This document shows, one piece after another, positions 8,804-18,409 of a DNA stretch of 64,000 nucleotides. The stretch spans positions 29,749,780 to 29,813,779 of the forward strand of contig NC_080041.1 in assembly GCF_012489685.1 (NCBI RefSeq), given 5' to 3'. This DNA comes from Lotus japonicus. Its lineage: Eukaryota > Streptophyta > Magnoliopsida > Fabales > Fabaceae. Position numbers and translations under genes: made by a program. Each line of letters starts with the position of its first letter. Position 1 is the first letter of the stretch. Below the pieces are notes generated by a model, which did not search any database, was not told the DNA's origin, and saw nothing but the letters and a program-made list of their open reading frames with translations.

Positions 8804-11653
8804 CTAAGATTTGTCAGTACGGCGCAGAAGTTCCATCATCATGTGCTTCATCTCAATCAGCATGGATTCATGAGTGTCAAGACGTTGTTCCATGATGTCG
8901 AGTCTGGATGAGCTTGTCGGAGTAGAGCTTGAAGGAACGTTCTGAGCAGCTTGAGGTTCTGGAATGGAAGCAGAAGCAGCAGGAGTAAACAGAACTGGTG
9001 CAAGTCGCTCTGCCTCAGCCTCAGCTTCAAGACGTTCTGCCTCAAGTCTGGCTTGTTCAGCCTGAGCTGCTGCTTGACGGGCAGCTTCTTCTTCTTGTTC
9101 TTTCTGTCTCTTGGCTTCTTCAATTGCTTCAAGAAGCTTGGTTCTCTGTTCTAGTTCATGAAGAGCCACCCTCCTAGCAAACCTTTGCTTTGCAGCCTCA
9201 ATGCTCTGACTTCCCTCTGCATGCAGGAGCTGCAGCATAACGGGAAACTGAGCCACCAGCCAAGTGCTCAACTCGTTCCACTCATCAGCCACATTTTCAG
9301 CATTCTCACTGAGGTCAGTCTGACCGTGCACATTGCGGAGCCTCAAGGAGGCTTCATGATTGAAAATATTGATGCACTCAGAGAGAGATGTGGGTTGAAG
9401 GTGAGTATAGGGAATGATGGAGAGGTTGGGTGCAGGAGAGGCTGGGTGATTGCTGCTATGAGCTTCAGAGGCACCTTGTGGAGAACCAATGTTAATTATG
9501 GGAGCATTGGGTTCAGAGGTTCCACGGTGAGGGTCTGAAGTTTCAACCAGAGGGTGAGGTGATCTAACCGAGGATTGGTTAGATACTGATTGTTCAGGTT
9601 CAGGGTCTGGTTGAATTGGCTCGTGTTGGTCAGGGACAGGGTGAGCCTGTTGGACTAAGGGGTCTGCCTCTTGGATAGGATTGGCCAAGATAGGTTCATC
9701 TGGGTCAACTAGACGTTCAGGTCTAGGGCCAGGATATTGCCTAGGGCTTGGACAGGTAAGGTAATATTCTTCCAAGGCAGATACCTTCTCTTTCCTAACC
9801 TCCATGAATTTTCTAAGTGATTCAGAGGTATTGGAGGGAGGAGAGTCAAAAACATTGATGGGGAAGGATACAGGTGTGAAGGCTGATGAAGAGTCTGTAT
9901 CCGTGGTTCTGACAGCAGGACGTGCTGATGCTCTGGGAGCAGAGTGATCAGACGTTCTGGGTTGTGATTCTGTTGGTTTGGGTTCTGGTTGGTGTTGGAT
10001 GATGGGTTCAGAAGTTAATGGGTCGTATGGAATGGTAAGGAGAGAGGTTGGATCTTCTGACCTAGAGGGTTGGTTCTGAAGCAAATTCCAGAGTGGTGCT
10101 TCAGTAGGAGAAGGTTGAAAGAATGAAGATCTTGGGGAATGTGGTGGAGAGGTGGTTTGTGCGGCTGGCTGGGATTCATGAATAGGAGTGAGGGGATTTG
10201 AAGAGTGTTGGAGTAAGGCAGAAATTGGGAGTGCATCAAATAAATTCAAATCATCATCAGAGGTAAGTGCAGGCTTACTTGTATGTGCTGATGATCGAGT
10301 CACTCTGGCAGGAGGTTCAGTCCTTCTGACCTCTGCAGCAGCTGGTTCCACCCGAGTAGGCTTCACCACAATTCTGACTTTCTTCTGCTTCTTCTTTGGA
10401 GGACCATCCTCACTATCATCACCATCATCATCATCAGGCTTGCTCTTCGCCTTCTTGACCAGAGGGACATCAGATTCCTCTGAGGATTCGTCCAGAACCA
10501 TCTTCCTCTTGGTTTTCTTCTTGGGAGGAGAAGGAAACTCTGGAGCTGGTGGAAGTCTGCTGACGAAATCATCAAGGTCAATCTCGAATCCTTGAGCCCT
10601 GAGGTCTTCAACATAGCATCTGATGGCTTCAGGATGGTCTGCTTGAGTCCACAGAGGGTAGTCATTCAGAGGCATTCTTCTTCCTCTGATCTCAGAAGAT
10701 GTGTCCTCATGAGCAGGAGCAATCTTCTTCTGGACCAAACCCATCTTCTTCAGAGAGTTGGCAGTGAAGACATCGCTAACAATTGTGCTCAAGTCCTCTG
10801 TGCAACCAGCATTGATCAAATCTTGCACCAAGTTGCTTTCAATGAGAAAGTCTGAGATCAGCCTCCCAAAAGGGATATATTTGATGGCTGACTTGATGGA
10901 GGAGGTGGTGCGAGACTTCCGGATGCATTCCTTCAAATAGGAGAACAGGAAGTAGGGAAGGCAGATCTTCTCCTTGTCTTGAATGAAGAACAGCATCGCC
11001 TTCTGATTGAAGTTGATGTAGTCTGGAGAACTGCCCTTTGGTCGTTGATTGATGCAGTTGAGCAGAATCTTGTGCCAGATTCTCAGTTTGGGTTGAAGGT
11101 CCATCACCTTGTAGCTCGTCTTGCCCGGTTTGAAGGTGGTGTACAGGGCCTTGTTGACGATGTCCTTGGTTCTGGGTTTCAGCTTCGATTCCGTCAGTGA
11201 GAACCGATACCCATGAGCAGTTTCTGCACCTAGCAGATTCACGAAGGACTTCTCCGTGATGATGATCTTCCTACCCAGTATGTAAGAGACCACCTGAGTG
11301 TCATCACAATCAGCGTGCTTCCAGAATTCCTTTACTAGCTTCTCATACACCGGTCCTCGAAGTCGATTGAAGTAGTTTCCCCAACCTTGAGCTTGGACTT
11401 CAGGACGGAGATCAAACCCATTTGCAGCCAAGTTGTCGAGGTTGAATCTCCATTCTGCAAGGACTTGGAGTTCCTCAGGAGGAAATACACAGTGAACGGC
11501 ACAGCCCCGTTCTGCAATAGGAACAATCTCCTCTTGAGCTTGAGCTTGTTCTTGTGCTGGGTTCTCAGAGCCCCGTTGACCCGTTGCCAAACCGACTACC
11601 ATGTGAGGGAACTGAGGTGCATCTGCAGTAGATCTTCTGGTTTGTCTCACCAT
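8804..11653 (-). CDS. Sirevirus envelope-position (env-like) protein, ~949 aa
   Basis: It follows pol, as in Sireviruses, where such ORFs are called env-like. I chose the start MVRQTRRS at 11653 because copia-2 starts at the matching place (MVSQTRR, 27346), while the upstream extension to 11809 is out of frame there. The N-terminal third (from about ERGCAVHCVF to IPFGRLISDF) is globular and resembles the 'putative plant transposon protein' domain family. A lysine-rich acidic/basic region with nuclear-signal-like KKKTKRK and PPKKKQKK comes next, then a Pro/Ser-rich middle and a C-terminal Ala/Glu coiled coil ending MKHMMMELLRRTDKS. I see no signal peptide and no convincing transmembrane helix, so a membrane envelope role is doubtful. 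Confidence 0.85.
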   Translation of the reverse strand: MVRQTRRSTADAPQFPHMVVGLATGQRGSENPAQEQAQAQEEIVPIAERGCAVHCVFPPEELQVLAEWRFNLDNLAANGFDLRPEVQAQGWGNYFNRLRGPVYEKLVKEFWKHADCDDTQVVSYILGRKIIITEKSFVNLLGAETAHGYRFSLTESKLKPRTKDIVNKALYTTFKPGKTSYKVMDLQPKLRIWHKILLNCINQRPKGSSPDYINFNQKAMLFFIQDKEKICLPYFLFSYLKECIRKSRTTSSIKSAIKYIPFGRLISDFLIESNLVQDLINAGCTEDLSTIVSDVFTANSLKKMGLVQKKIAPAHEDTSSEIRGRRMPLNDYPLWTQADHPEAIRCYVEDLRAQGFEIDLDDFVSRLPPAPEFPSPPKKKTKRKMVLDESSEESDVPLVKKAKSKPDDDDGDDSEDGPPKKKQKKVRIVVKPTRVEPAAAEVRRTEPPARVTRSSAHTSKPALTSDDDLNLFDALPISALLQHSSNPLTPIHESQPAAQTTSPPHSPRSSFFQPSPTEAPLWNLLQNQPSRSEDPTSLLTIPYDPLTSEPIIQHQPEPKPTESQPRTSDHSAPRASARPAVRTTDTDSSSAFTPVSFPINVFDSPPSNTSESLRKFMEVRKEKVSALEEYYLTCPSPRQYPGPRPERLVDPDEPILANPIQEADPLVQQAHPVPDQHEPIQPDPEPEQSVSNQSSVRSPHPLVETSDPHRGTSEPNAPIINIGSPQGASEAHSSNHPASPAPNLSIIPYTHLQPTSLSECINIFNHEASLRLRNVHGQTDLSENAENVADEWNELSTWLVAQFPVMLQLLHAEGSQSIEAAKQRFARRVALHELEQRTKLLEAIEEAKRQKEQEEEAARQAAAQAEQARLEAERLEAEAEAERLAPVLFTPAASASIPEPQAAQNVPSSSTPTSSSRLDIMEQRLDTHESMLIEMKHMMMELLRRTDKS

Positions 11654-11790
11654 TTTGAAGCGGTTGAAGGTTTGAGGTAGAAGATGAAGTTTGAAGGATG
11701 AAGAGAGATCGAGAGTGAAATCACGAAGGAGGCGGTTTTGAAAAGCAGGGAGTGCGAGAGTGAAAACCGGAAGTGAGAGAGAACGTGTGT

Positions 11791-11797
11791 GTATAGT
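11791..11797 (-). promoter_or_regulatory. possible internal promoter of the env-like ORF
   Basis: The minus strand reads CCCACTATAC, then a CT-rich ~130-nt stretch to the ATG at 11653, which looks like a plant core promoter and leader. The same arrangement is conserved in copia-2 (27486-27490). Pol ends at 12097, so the ORF has ~440 bp of its own upstream sequence. This is inference only; splicing or reinitiation are alternatives. Confidence 0.35.
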
Positions 11798-12096
11798 GGG
11801 TTTTATCAAATAACCGTTGTTGATTCAAAAAGCACTTTAAGATCAACGGTTGAAAATTAAAGATAGACAGTAGCAGTAAAATACACAATCACACACAGGA
11901 GATAAGCATATCTACACGCAATCACAACAGACTGTCACACGGGCACAAGGAACTATGCATCAGAAATTCTGACGCACGTGTTGTTGTCTCAGCTTCAGAG
12001 TCAGTACCAGTGGGCACACACACTCTGATTGAGTTACCTTCTGGACTAGACATCTTCTGATCAAGAAGTATCATAGTCAGAGGTTCTGATCTATCT

Positions 12097-15000
12097 TCAC
12101 TCTGGACAAAAGTCCATGTTTAGATTTTTCAGAATAAAATTAAATCTATCTTCAGCTAAGGGCTTTGTAAAGATATCTGCCCATTGATGGTCAGTATCAA
12201 CAAACTTCAGAAGAAGTACGCCCTTCTGCACATAATCTCTAATGAAGTGATACTTTACCTCAATGTGCTTTGCCCTTGAATGCAAGATAGGATTCTTGCT
12301 CAACGAAATTGCAGCAGTGTTATCACAATAGATTGGGATATTGCTCTCAAGGATCTGATAATCCTCCAGCTGATGTTTCATCCAGAGCATCTGAGTGCTG
12401 CATATTGCTGCTGAGATATATTCTGCCTCTGCAGTTGATAGAGCAATGGTTGATTGCCTCTTGCTTGCCCATGAGACTAGATTGCTTCCCAGAAATTGAC
12501 AATTTCCAGAAGTACTTTTTCTCTCTGTTCTATCTCCAGCATAATCAGCATCACAATAACCTGAAAGCTTATACTCTGATGTTTTCTTATACATCAAGCC
12601 AAGGTTAGTGGTGCCTTTCAGATACCTTAGGATCCTCTTAACAGCAGTTAAGTGGGTTTCCCTTGGATCTGATTGGAAACGAGCACATAAATGAACACTA
12701 AATAATATGTCTGGCCTAGATGCAGTTAAGTACAGAAGTGAACCTATCATGCCACGATAGAGCTTCTGACATACTTTACCACTTATATCTTCTTTTTCCA
12801 GAATGCATGTTGGATGCATTGGAGTCTTGGCCACTGTAGATTCCAGCATATTGAACTTCTTCAGAAGTTCTTTAGTGTACTTGCTCTGATGGATATATGT
12901 TCCTTCTGGTGTTTGATCAACTTGTATTCCCAGAAAGTACTTTAATTCTCCCATCATACTCATCTCAAATTCAGCCTGCATCATCTCAGAAAATTCTTTG
13001 CATAGAGATTGATTAGCAGAACCAAATATAATATCATCAACATAAATTTGCACAATTAAGATATCATCTTTATAAGTCTTGCAAAAGAGAGTTGTATCTA
13101 CTTTACCCCTTACAAACTCATTCTCCAGAAGGAATGAGCTAAGTCTCTCATACCATGCTCTGGGAGCTTGCTTCAGACCGTAGAGTGATTTCTTCAATTT
13201 GAACACATGGTCTGGTTTCTTTTCATCTTCAAAACCTGGGGGTTGATGAACATAGACTTCCTCTGAGATATAACCATTTAGGAAGGCACTCTTTACGTCC
13301 ATCTGATGTAGAACTATGTTGTGATTTACTGAGAAAGAGATCAATAGTCTGATTGCTTCCAGTCTTGCTACTGGAGCAAATGTTTCAGTGTAGTCTATTC
13401 CTTCCTGCTGGCTGTAGCCTTGAGCAACTAGCCTTGCCTTGTTTCTGACTACATCTCCTTTCTCATTTAGCTTGTTTCTGAATACCCATTTCGTTCCAAT
13501 AACATGGACATTCTCAGGCTTCTTCACTAAGCTCCAAACATCGTTCTTGGAGAATTGATTCAATTCTTCTTCCATGGCCAGAATCCAATCCTTGTCCTGA
13601 AGAGCTTCATCTATGGACTTGGGTTCAATTAAGGACACCAATCCTTTCAGACTCAGCAAGGTCTCTTCAGAGGGTCTGAAGGCAGATCTGGTTCTGACTG
13701 GTTCATCTTTGTTGCCCAGAATCAATTCCTTAGGATGAGCTGCAGTGATTCTGCTCTTCTTCAGAGTTTGTGAGTTAGAGGGACCAGCTTCTTCCTCTGG
13801 TTCATCTTCCTCTGGCTCAACTTCCTCTGGAGCTTTGCCTTTGTCAGAAACATTAATGCTTAAATCTGCAAACTTTTCAACTAGCTTTGACTGGTCAGAG
13901 TCAAGCTTATCATCAAATCTAACATGAATAGATTCTTCAATAGTCTTAGCATCAGTATTATAAAATCTAAAACCTTTAGATCTATCAGAATAACCAAGTA
14001 ATAGACACTTAGAAGATTTAGCATCAAATTTATGCAATCTATCCTTAGTATTGAGAACATAACAAACACAGCCAAAAGGATGAAAATAAGAAATGTTGGG
14101 TTTTATGTTCTTCCACAATTCATAAGGAGTCTTATTCAGAATTGGTCTCACAGAGATTCTGTTCTGAATGTAACATGCTGTATTTACTGCCTCTGCCCAA
14201 AAGTGCTTAGCCATGCCAGTTTCTTGGAGCATGGTTCTAGCCATCTCCTGAAGAGTTCTATTCTTCCTCTCAACAACACCATTTTGTTGAGGAGTTCTGG
14301 GACAAGAGAAATCATGTGTAATTCCATAGGAATCAAACAGACTCTCAAACTTGTCATTCTCAAACTCTCCACCATGGTCACTTCTGACACGCACAATTCT
14401 ACAAGCCTTCTCGTTTTGCACTTGAGCAATGAAGGTAGAGAACACAGCATGAGACTCATCCTTGCGGGTTAGAAACTTTACCCATGTCCAGCGGCTATAG
14501 TCATCAACGATAACCATCCCATATCTCTTGCCACCTATAGACTCAGTTTTCACTGGTCCAAACAGGTCGATATGCAGAAGTTCTAACGGCCTTGAGGTTG
14601 AGACAACATTCTTTGCCTTGAAAGGGACTTTTGTGAATTTGCCTTTCTGACATGCTTCACAAAGAGCGTCTGAAGCGAACTTCAGATTGGGTAAGCCCCT
14701 GACAAGGTTTAGCTTGCTCAGCTGAGAAATCTTTCTCATACTGGCATGCCCTAACCGTCTATGCCATACCCACTGCTCTTCATTAACAGACAGAAGGCAC
14801 TTCACATTCTGAGCCTCCAACTCAGATAATCTGATCTTATAAATGTTGTTCTTCCTCTTGCTGTTAAACAGAACAGAGCCATCGATCTGACTTACAGCCC
14901 GGCAGGACTTTTGATTGAATATAACATCATAACCCTTGTCAGCTAATTGACTTATAGACAATAAGTTATGTGTTAAGCCGTCTACCAATAAAACATTATC

Positions 15001-16968
15001 AATGCATGGACTACTATCTACACAAATAGTACCAGTACCAATAATTTTACCCTTTTCATTTCCTCCAAAGCCAACTTCGCCTCCAGGCTTAAGTTTCAGC
15101 TCTCGGAACATACGCTTTTCTCCCGTCATGTGACGCGAGCATCCACTGTCCAGATACCATGATTGGTGTTTCAGTGGAGCTATCAAGGATATCTGCAACA
15201 TAGATAATCTTGTCCTAGTTACCCCAAAGGTTCTGATCACCTTGGGTGTCTCAACATGATATTTTAAAGGAATATTTGCATGATATTTAGTCATAAAGAA
15301 AGATCCCTTTTTAAGAGGGTTTTTAGCAACTTCAGCAGGTACAGGATCAGGCAATATGGTACCAGAGGGAACAAAGCATTCATACAAGGATTTAGCTTTA
15401 GACACAGAAGGCTCATTTCTAATTGGTTTAGAATAGCCAATGCCATGCATTCCATTTCTGCTTACACCATAGATCATTGAAGCCATTAAGCTTCTATCTA
15501 CGCTTTTAGCCAGGAATCTGTGAAAAGATTTTTCATACTTAGATTCATGCTTACTATCAGAGGCATCGCAGGCAATAACTTCTTCTAACTTTGCAATTTG
15601 ATTCTTAAGCACAGAGTTAGAATTAACTAAAGCATGGTTATCATTTTTCAAATCAGATATGATTTTCTCATGTTCAGAAGGAGTTTTAGAAACAGCAGAT
15701 AAGTTCTTTTTCAGCTTCTTATGCTTAGACAACAAGGAGTTATACTTATCCATGATATCAGACAAAGCATGTTTCAGTTCAGAGGTAGAGAAGGAAGCAA
15801 ATACCTCATTTTCATCGTCAGAGTCTGGATCTCCTTCTGATTCTGAGTCAGAGTCAACAGCTTCCTTTGACTCTGTTCCTTTGTCTTTGACAATAGCCAT
15901 GAGTCCTTGGACTTCACCATCAGAGTCAACATCCTCTGACTCTGATTCATCGAATGTCACCATCAGACTCTTCTTGGTCTTGAAGTGCTTCTTTGGCTTC
16001 TTGTCCTTCTTCAATTTTGGACAGTCACTTTTGTAGTGCCCTGATTCTTTGCACTCAAAGCAAGTGACTTCCTTGATTGATGACTTCTTCTGACCTGAGG
16101 ATTCAGACTTTCCTCTTGCCTTTCCAGAGCCTTTGAACTTGCTCTGCCTGTGCTTCCAGATGCGGTTGAGTCTCTTGGAGATCAGAGTCAGCTCATCTTC
16201 ATCAGAATCTTCTGATGCTTCTTCAGATTCTTCTTCTTCAGCTTGAAGAGCCTTTGACTTCTCAACCTTAGCCTTTTCAGATTTGGATTTCAAGGCTATG
16301 GACTTTTTCCTCAGATCTTGCATCTCTGAGCGCTTCAGCTCATGGCATTTCAAAATGCTGATGAGTTCTTCTAAACTCATATTCTCAACATCTCTCGTGA
16401 GCTCTATTGAAGTCACCAAAGGCATCCAACTTTCAGGAAGACACCTGATGACCCTTATGACGTGATCTTTTGTTGTGTAGCTCTTGTTGAGAGGACGTAT
16501 GCCAGCTACAAGCAGTTGAAATCTGGAGAACATTTCTTCAATGGACTCATTTGGCTCCATGATGAAGGATTCATACTTTTGGATCAAAGACAATGCCTTT
16601 GATTCTTTGACTTTCTTGTTTCCTTCATGAGACATCTTCAGAGAATCAAAAATGCCTTTAGCAAACTCACGATCTGTAATCTTCTGGTACTCCTCATAGG
16701 AGATAGCACTTAGAAGAATTGCTCTTGCTTTATGATGTTGTGAGTACAGCTTCTTTTGATCTGCAGACATCTCTGACCTTGGGATCTTTTTGCCAACTGC
16801 ATCAACTGGACGCTCATAGCCATCCACAATAATATCCCAGAGATCTGCATCGAAACCCAGAAAGAAACTTTCCAGTCTATCTTTCCAATATTCGAACCTT
16901 TGACCGTCGAACATAGGGGGCTTTGCGTTGTAACCATCTCTTTGAGTTTCACTGGTGGTGGCAGCCAT
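12097..16968 (-). CDS. gag-pol: Ty1/copia gag-pol polyprotein, 1623 aa, open throughout
   Basis: Makes capsid, protease, integrase, reverse transcriptase and RNase H in cytoplasmic particles. Seen in order: gag with a UBN2-like N-terminus ([15 protein letters not shown]); a CCHC knuckle [14 protein letters not shown] near residue 300; protease DSG ([13 protein letters not shown], ~606); integrase zinc site (H-x4-H ... CEACQKG, ~735) and a D-D-E triad in [17 protein letters not shown] and [11 protein letters not shown]; reverse transcriptase with YVDDIIFGS (~1307); RNase H with YCDADYAGD and STAEAEY (~1472). The ATG at 16968 lies 59 bp from the primer site. Relative to copia-2 it lacks 31 bp near 15216, just before the protease; this deletion joins two frames that are separate in copia-2. 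Confidence 0.97.
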   Translation of the reverse strand: MAATTSETQRDGYNAKPPMFDGQRFEYWKDRLESFFLGFDADLWDIIVDGYERPVDAVGKKIPRSEMSADQKKLYSQHHKARAILLSAISYEEYQKITDREFAKGIFDSLKMSHEGNKKVKESKALSLIQKYESFIMEPNESIEEMFSRFQLLVAGIRPLNKSYTTKDHVIRVIRCLPESWMPLVTSIELTRDVENMSLEELISILKCHELKRSEMQDLRKKSIALKSKSEKAKVEKSKALQAEEEESEEASEDSDEDELTLISKRLNRIWKHRQSKFKGSGKARGKSESSGQKKSSIKEVTCFECKESGHYKSDCPKLKKDKKPKKHFKTKKSLMVTFDESESEDVDSDGEVQGLMAIVKDKGTESKEAVDSDSESEGDPDSDDENEVFASFSTSELKHALSDIMDKYNSLLSKHKKLKKNLSAVSKTPSEHEKIISDLKNDNHALVNSNSVLKNQIAKLEEVIACDASDSKHESKYEKSFHRFLAKSVDRSLMASMIYGVSRNGMHGIGYSKPIRNEPSVSKAKSLYECFVPSGTILPDPVPAEVAKNPLKKGSFFMTKYHANIPLKYHVETPKVIRTFGVTRTRLSMLQISLIAPLKHQSWYLDSGCSRHMTGEKRMFRELKLKPGGEVGFGGNEKGKIIGTGTICVDSSPCIDNVLLVDGLTHNLLSISQLADKGYDVIFNQKSCRAVSQIDGSVLFNSKRKNNIYKIRLSELEAQNVKCLLSVNEEQWVWHRRLGHASMRKISQLSKLNLVRGLPNLKFASDALCEACQKGKFTKVPFKAKNVVSTSRPLELLHIDLFGPVKTESIGGKRYGMVIVDDYSRWTWVKFLTRKDESHAVFSTFIAQVQNEKACRIVRVRSDHGGEFENDKFESLFDSYGITHDFSCPRTPQQNGVVERKNRTLQEMARTMLQETGMAKHFWAEAVNTACYIQNRISVRPILNKTPYELWKNIKPNISYFHPFGCVCYVLNTKDRLHKFDAKSSKCLLLGYSDRSKGFRFYNTDAKTIEESIHVRFDDKLDSDQSKLVEKFADLSINVSDKGKAPEEVEPEEDEPEEEAGPSNSQTLKKSRITAAHPKELILGNKDEPVRTRSAFRPSEETLLSLKGLVSLIEPKSIDEALQDKDWILAMEEELNQFSKNDVWSLVKKPENVHVIGTKWVFRNKLNEKGDVVRNKARLVAQGYSQQEGIDYTETFAPVARLEAIRLLISFSVNHNIVLHQMDVKSAFLNGYISEEVYVHQPPGFEDEKKPDHVFKLKKSLYGLKQAPRAWYERLSSFLLENEFVRGKVDTTLFCKTYKDDILIVQIYVDDIIFGSANQSLCKEFSEMMQAEFEMSMMGELKYFLGIQVDQTPEGTYIHQSKYTKELLKKFNMLESTVAKTPMHPTCILEKEDISGKVCQKLYRGMIGSLLYLTASRPDILFSVHLCARFQSDPRETHLTAVKRILRYLKGTTNLGLMYKKTSEYKLSGYCDADYAGDRTERKSTSGNCQFLGSNLVSWASKRQSTIALSTAEAEYISAAICSTQMLWMKHQLEDYQILESNIPIYCDNTAAISLSKNPILHSRAKHIEVKYHFIRDYVQKGVLLLKFVDTDHQWADIFTKPLAEDRFNFILKNLNMDFCPE

Positions 16969-17026
16969 TGTTTTTCACACCGGCCCGGATCACTGAACAC
17001 TGTTAGGTGTGGTAATCAGAACTTGC

Positions 17027-17038
17027 GCTCTGATACCA
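17027..17038 (-). other. copia-1 primer-binding site (tRNA-iMet)
   Basis: Minus strand TGGTATCAGAGC, complementary to the 3' end of initiator tRNA-Met, two bases from the 5' LTR. This fixes the element's orientation. Confidence 0.95.
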
Positions 17039-17040
17039 AT

Positions 17041-18267
17041 TGAAGGTATGAAAAACGGTAGAAAGGGGGGTTTGAATAACGTTTTCAGTACAAAACTACC
17101 ACCTTAAAGATTTTAACAAATCTTTTCGAGAACTAAGTGCAAAGGATAGAGATAGAAAAGCACACAAGGATTTTATCCTGGTTCACTTGATAAATCACTC
17201 AAGCTACTCCAGTCCACCCGTTAAGGTGATTTCTTCCTTCTTAGAATGAAGGCAATCCACTAATCAGGTAAGAGTTACAACTGCACTTGAAACCTACAAG
17301 TGACTAACAATTACACTGACTTAGCTCACACTAAGATTCACTCTCTTAGTCTTCTCTAGGATCCGATCAACCTTGATCTCCTAAAGGAAAAATCAAACAA
17401 CTGTTTGAGGTTGGTGTTTACAAGGGTTTGCTTCTGAATAAGCTGAGTGTAAACTAAATAAATTACAAGATGAAAGAAAGCTTAGAATATTTTGAATATC
17501 TTGCGCGTGTGTTGCTTCTTGTATTCACTTCTCTTCTTCTATTCTAGCCGCTTCTTTCAATCTTCAGCCTCTATATATACTCCAAGGATTAGGGTTGAGC
17601 GTTGCATGGAAATGCTACCGTTGGAGGGCAGTTCTGGAAAATCCAGCTTCTGCTGTGGCTGAGAACGTTAGGTAGGTCGTCAGGAAGGTACACTTGCTTT
17701 TGTACTTGGATAGCGACTTGACCTTTTAACCTAGGAGACTTCTGATCAGAGGAATGCTTCGTATTGGAACTTGTGAAGCCGGTTGATCAGAGTCAGAGGG
17801 AAAGCACAGATCCTCTGACCATTGTATCTTCTGATTCTGAACTCAGAGGGAAGAACATGGCCTTCAGAGTTTCTTGCTTCTGGACTTCAGAGTATCCACT
17901 ATTCAGCTTCTGGATCTTCAGAGTCTTCTACACCATCAGAACATCTGAACCTTCAGTGTTTCTTGGTTGTCAGAGCTTCTGGATCATCAGAGCTTCTAGC
18001 GACTGAGTCCTCATCAGAGTTTGTATAGCTTCAGATCTTCTGAAGCTTTTCCACTGTTCATACTGAACTTGGTGAATGCGAAAGCGTTGCTTGGGTTACC
18101 CTTTATACACAGTGCTTCTGATTTGTGTGAAATTGAGTCAGGGTCAGAGCCTGTAAATAGCACACTCAGAAAAACACGTTAGAGTACCACAATTGTTCAT
18201 ATCAAAAGGTTAACTTGTAATCATCAAAACATAGAGTTGTACTACTAGATCAAAACTTGATCTTACA
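17041..18267 (-). repeat. copia-1 5' LTR
   Basis: 1227 bp, matching the left copy except for two bases. As the 5' LTR on the minus strand it should drive the genomic transcript. Confidence 0.97.
17571..17579 (-). promoter_or_regulatory. TATA box of copia-1 5' LTR
   Basis: Minus strand GTATATATAG, about 690 bp into the LTR. A CTCTGA-rich U3 lies upstream. It is the best core promoter candidate for the genomic RNA. Confidence 0.6.
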
Positions 18268-18409
18268 CCCTTGACACGTTACCTCCCGCTTCTAGAACCA
18301 TCCCTTCATAAATCCTAACCTTCTCAAAAAGCTCAAACCTTTAGTCTTCTACTTCTGCTCCCTTCCAATTGCCACTGTGACCTTCACACTTCACCATTTT
18401 CCTGTAAAG

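Larger units (their letters stand above)
6174..18267 (-). mobile_element. copia-1: complete Ty1/copia Sirevirus, very young
   Basis: 12,094 bp between exact CCCTT target duplications (6169-6173 and 18268-18272). Both LTRs are 1227 bp and I see only two differences between them (the AATCAAGTAA/AATCAGGTAA and GAACATGG/GAACTTGG sites). Order on the minus strand: 5' LTR, tRNA-iMet primer site, gag-pol, envelope-position ORF, an opposite-strand small ORF, polypurine tract, 3' LTR. All ORFs are open, so it may be able to move. It is inserted in the antisense-gene promoter region of the older Tat element. Confidence 0.97.

Noticed and set aside
9158..9538. Plus-strand ORF opposite the env-like gene
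   Set aside because: Shadow frame of a long real ORF; the copia-2 counterpart is broken and not conserved as protein.
14032..14472. 146-aa plus-strand ORF opposite integrase, also at 29726-30166
   Set aside because: Exists in both elements only because pol is nearly identical there; no start context and stop-free by chance opposite a constrained gene.
17764..18267. tRNA or other structural RNA gene in the LTRs or at the primer sites
   Set aside because: Primer sites match only the 3' end of tRNAs; no cloverleaf or A/B box pair was seen around them or elsewhere in the window.
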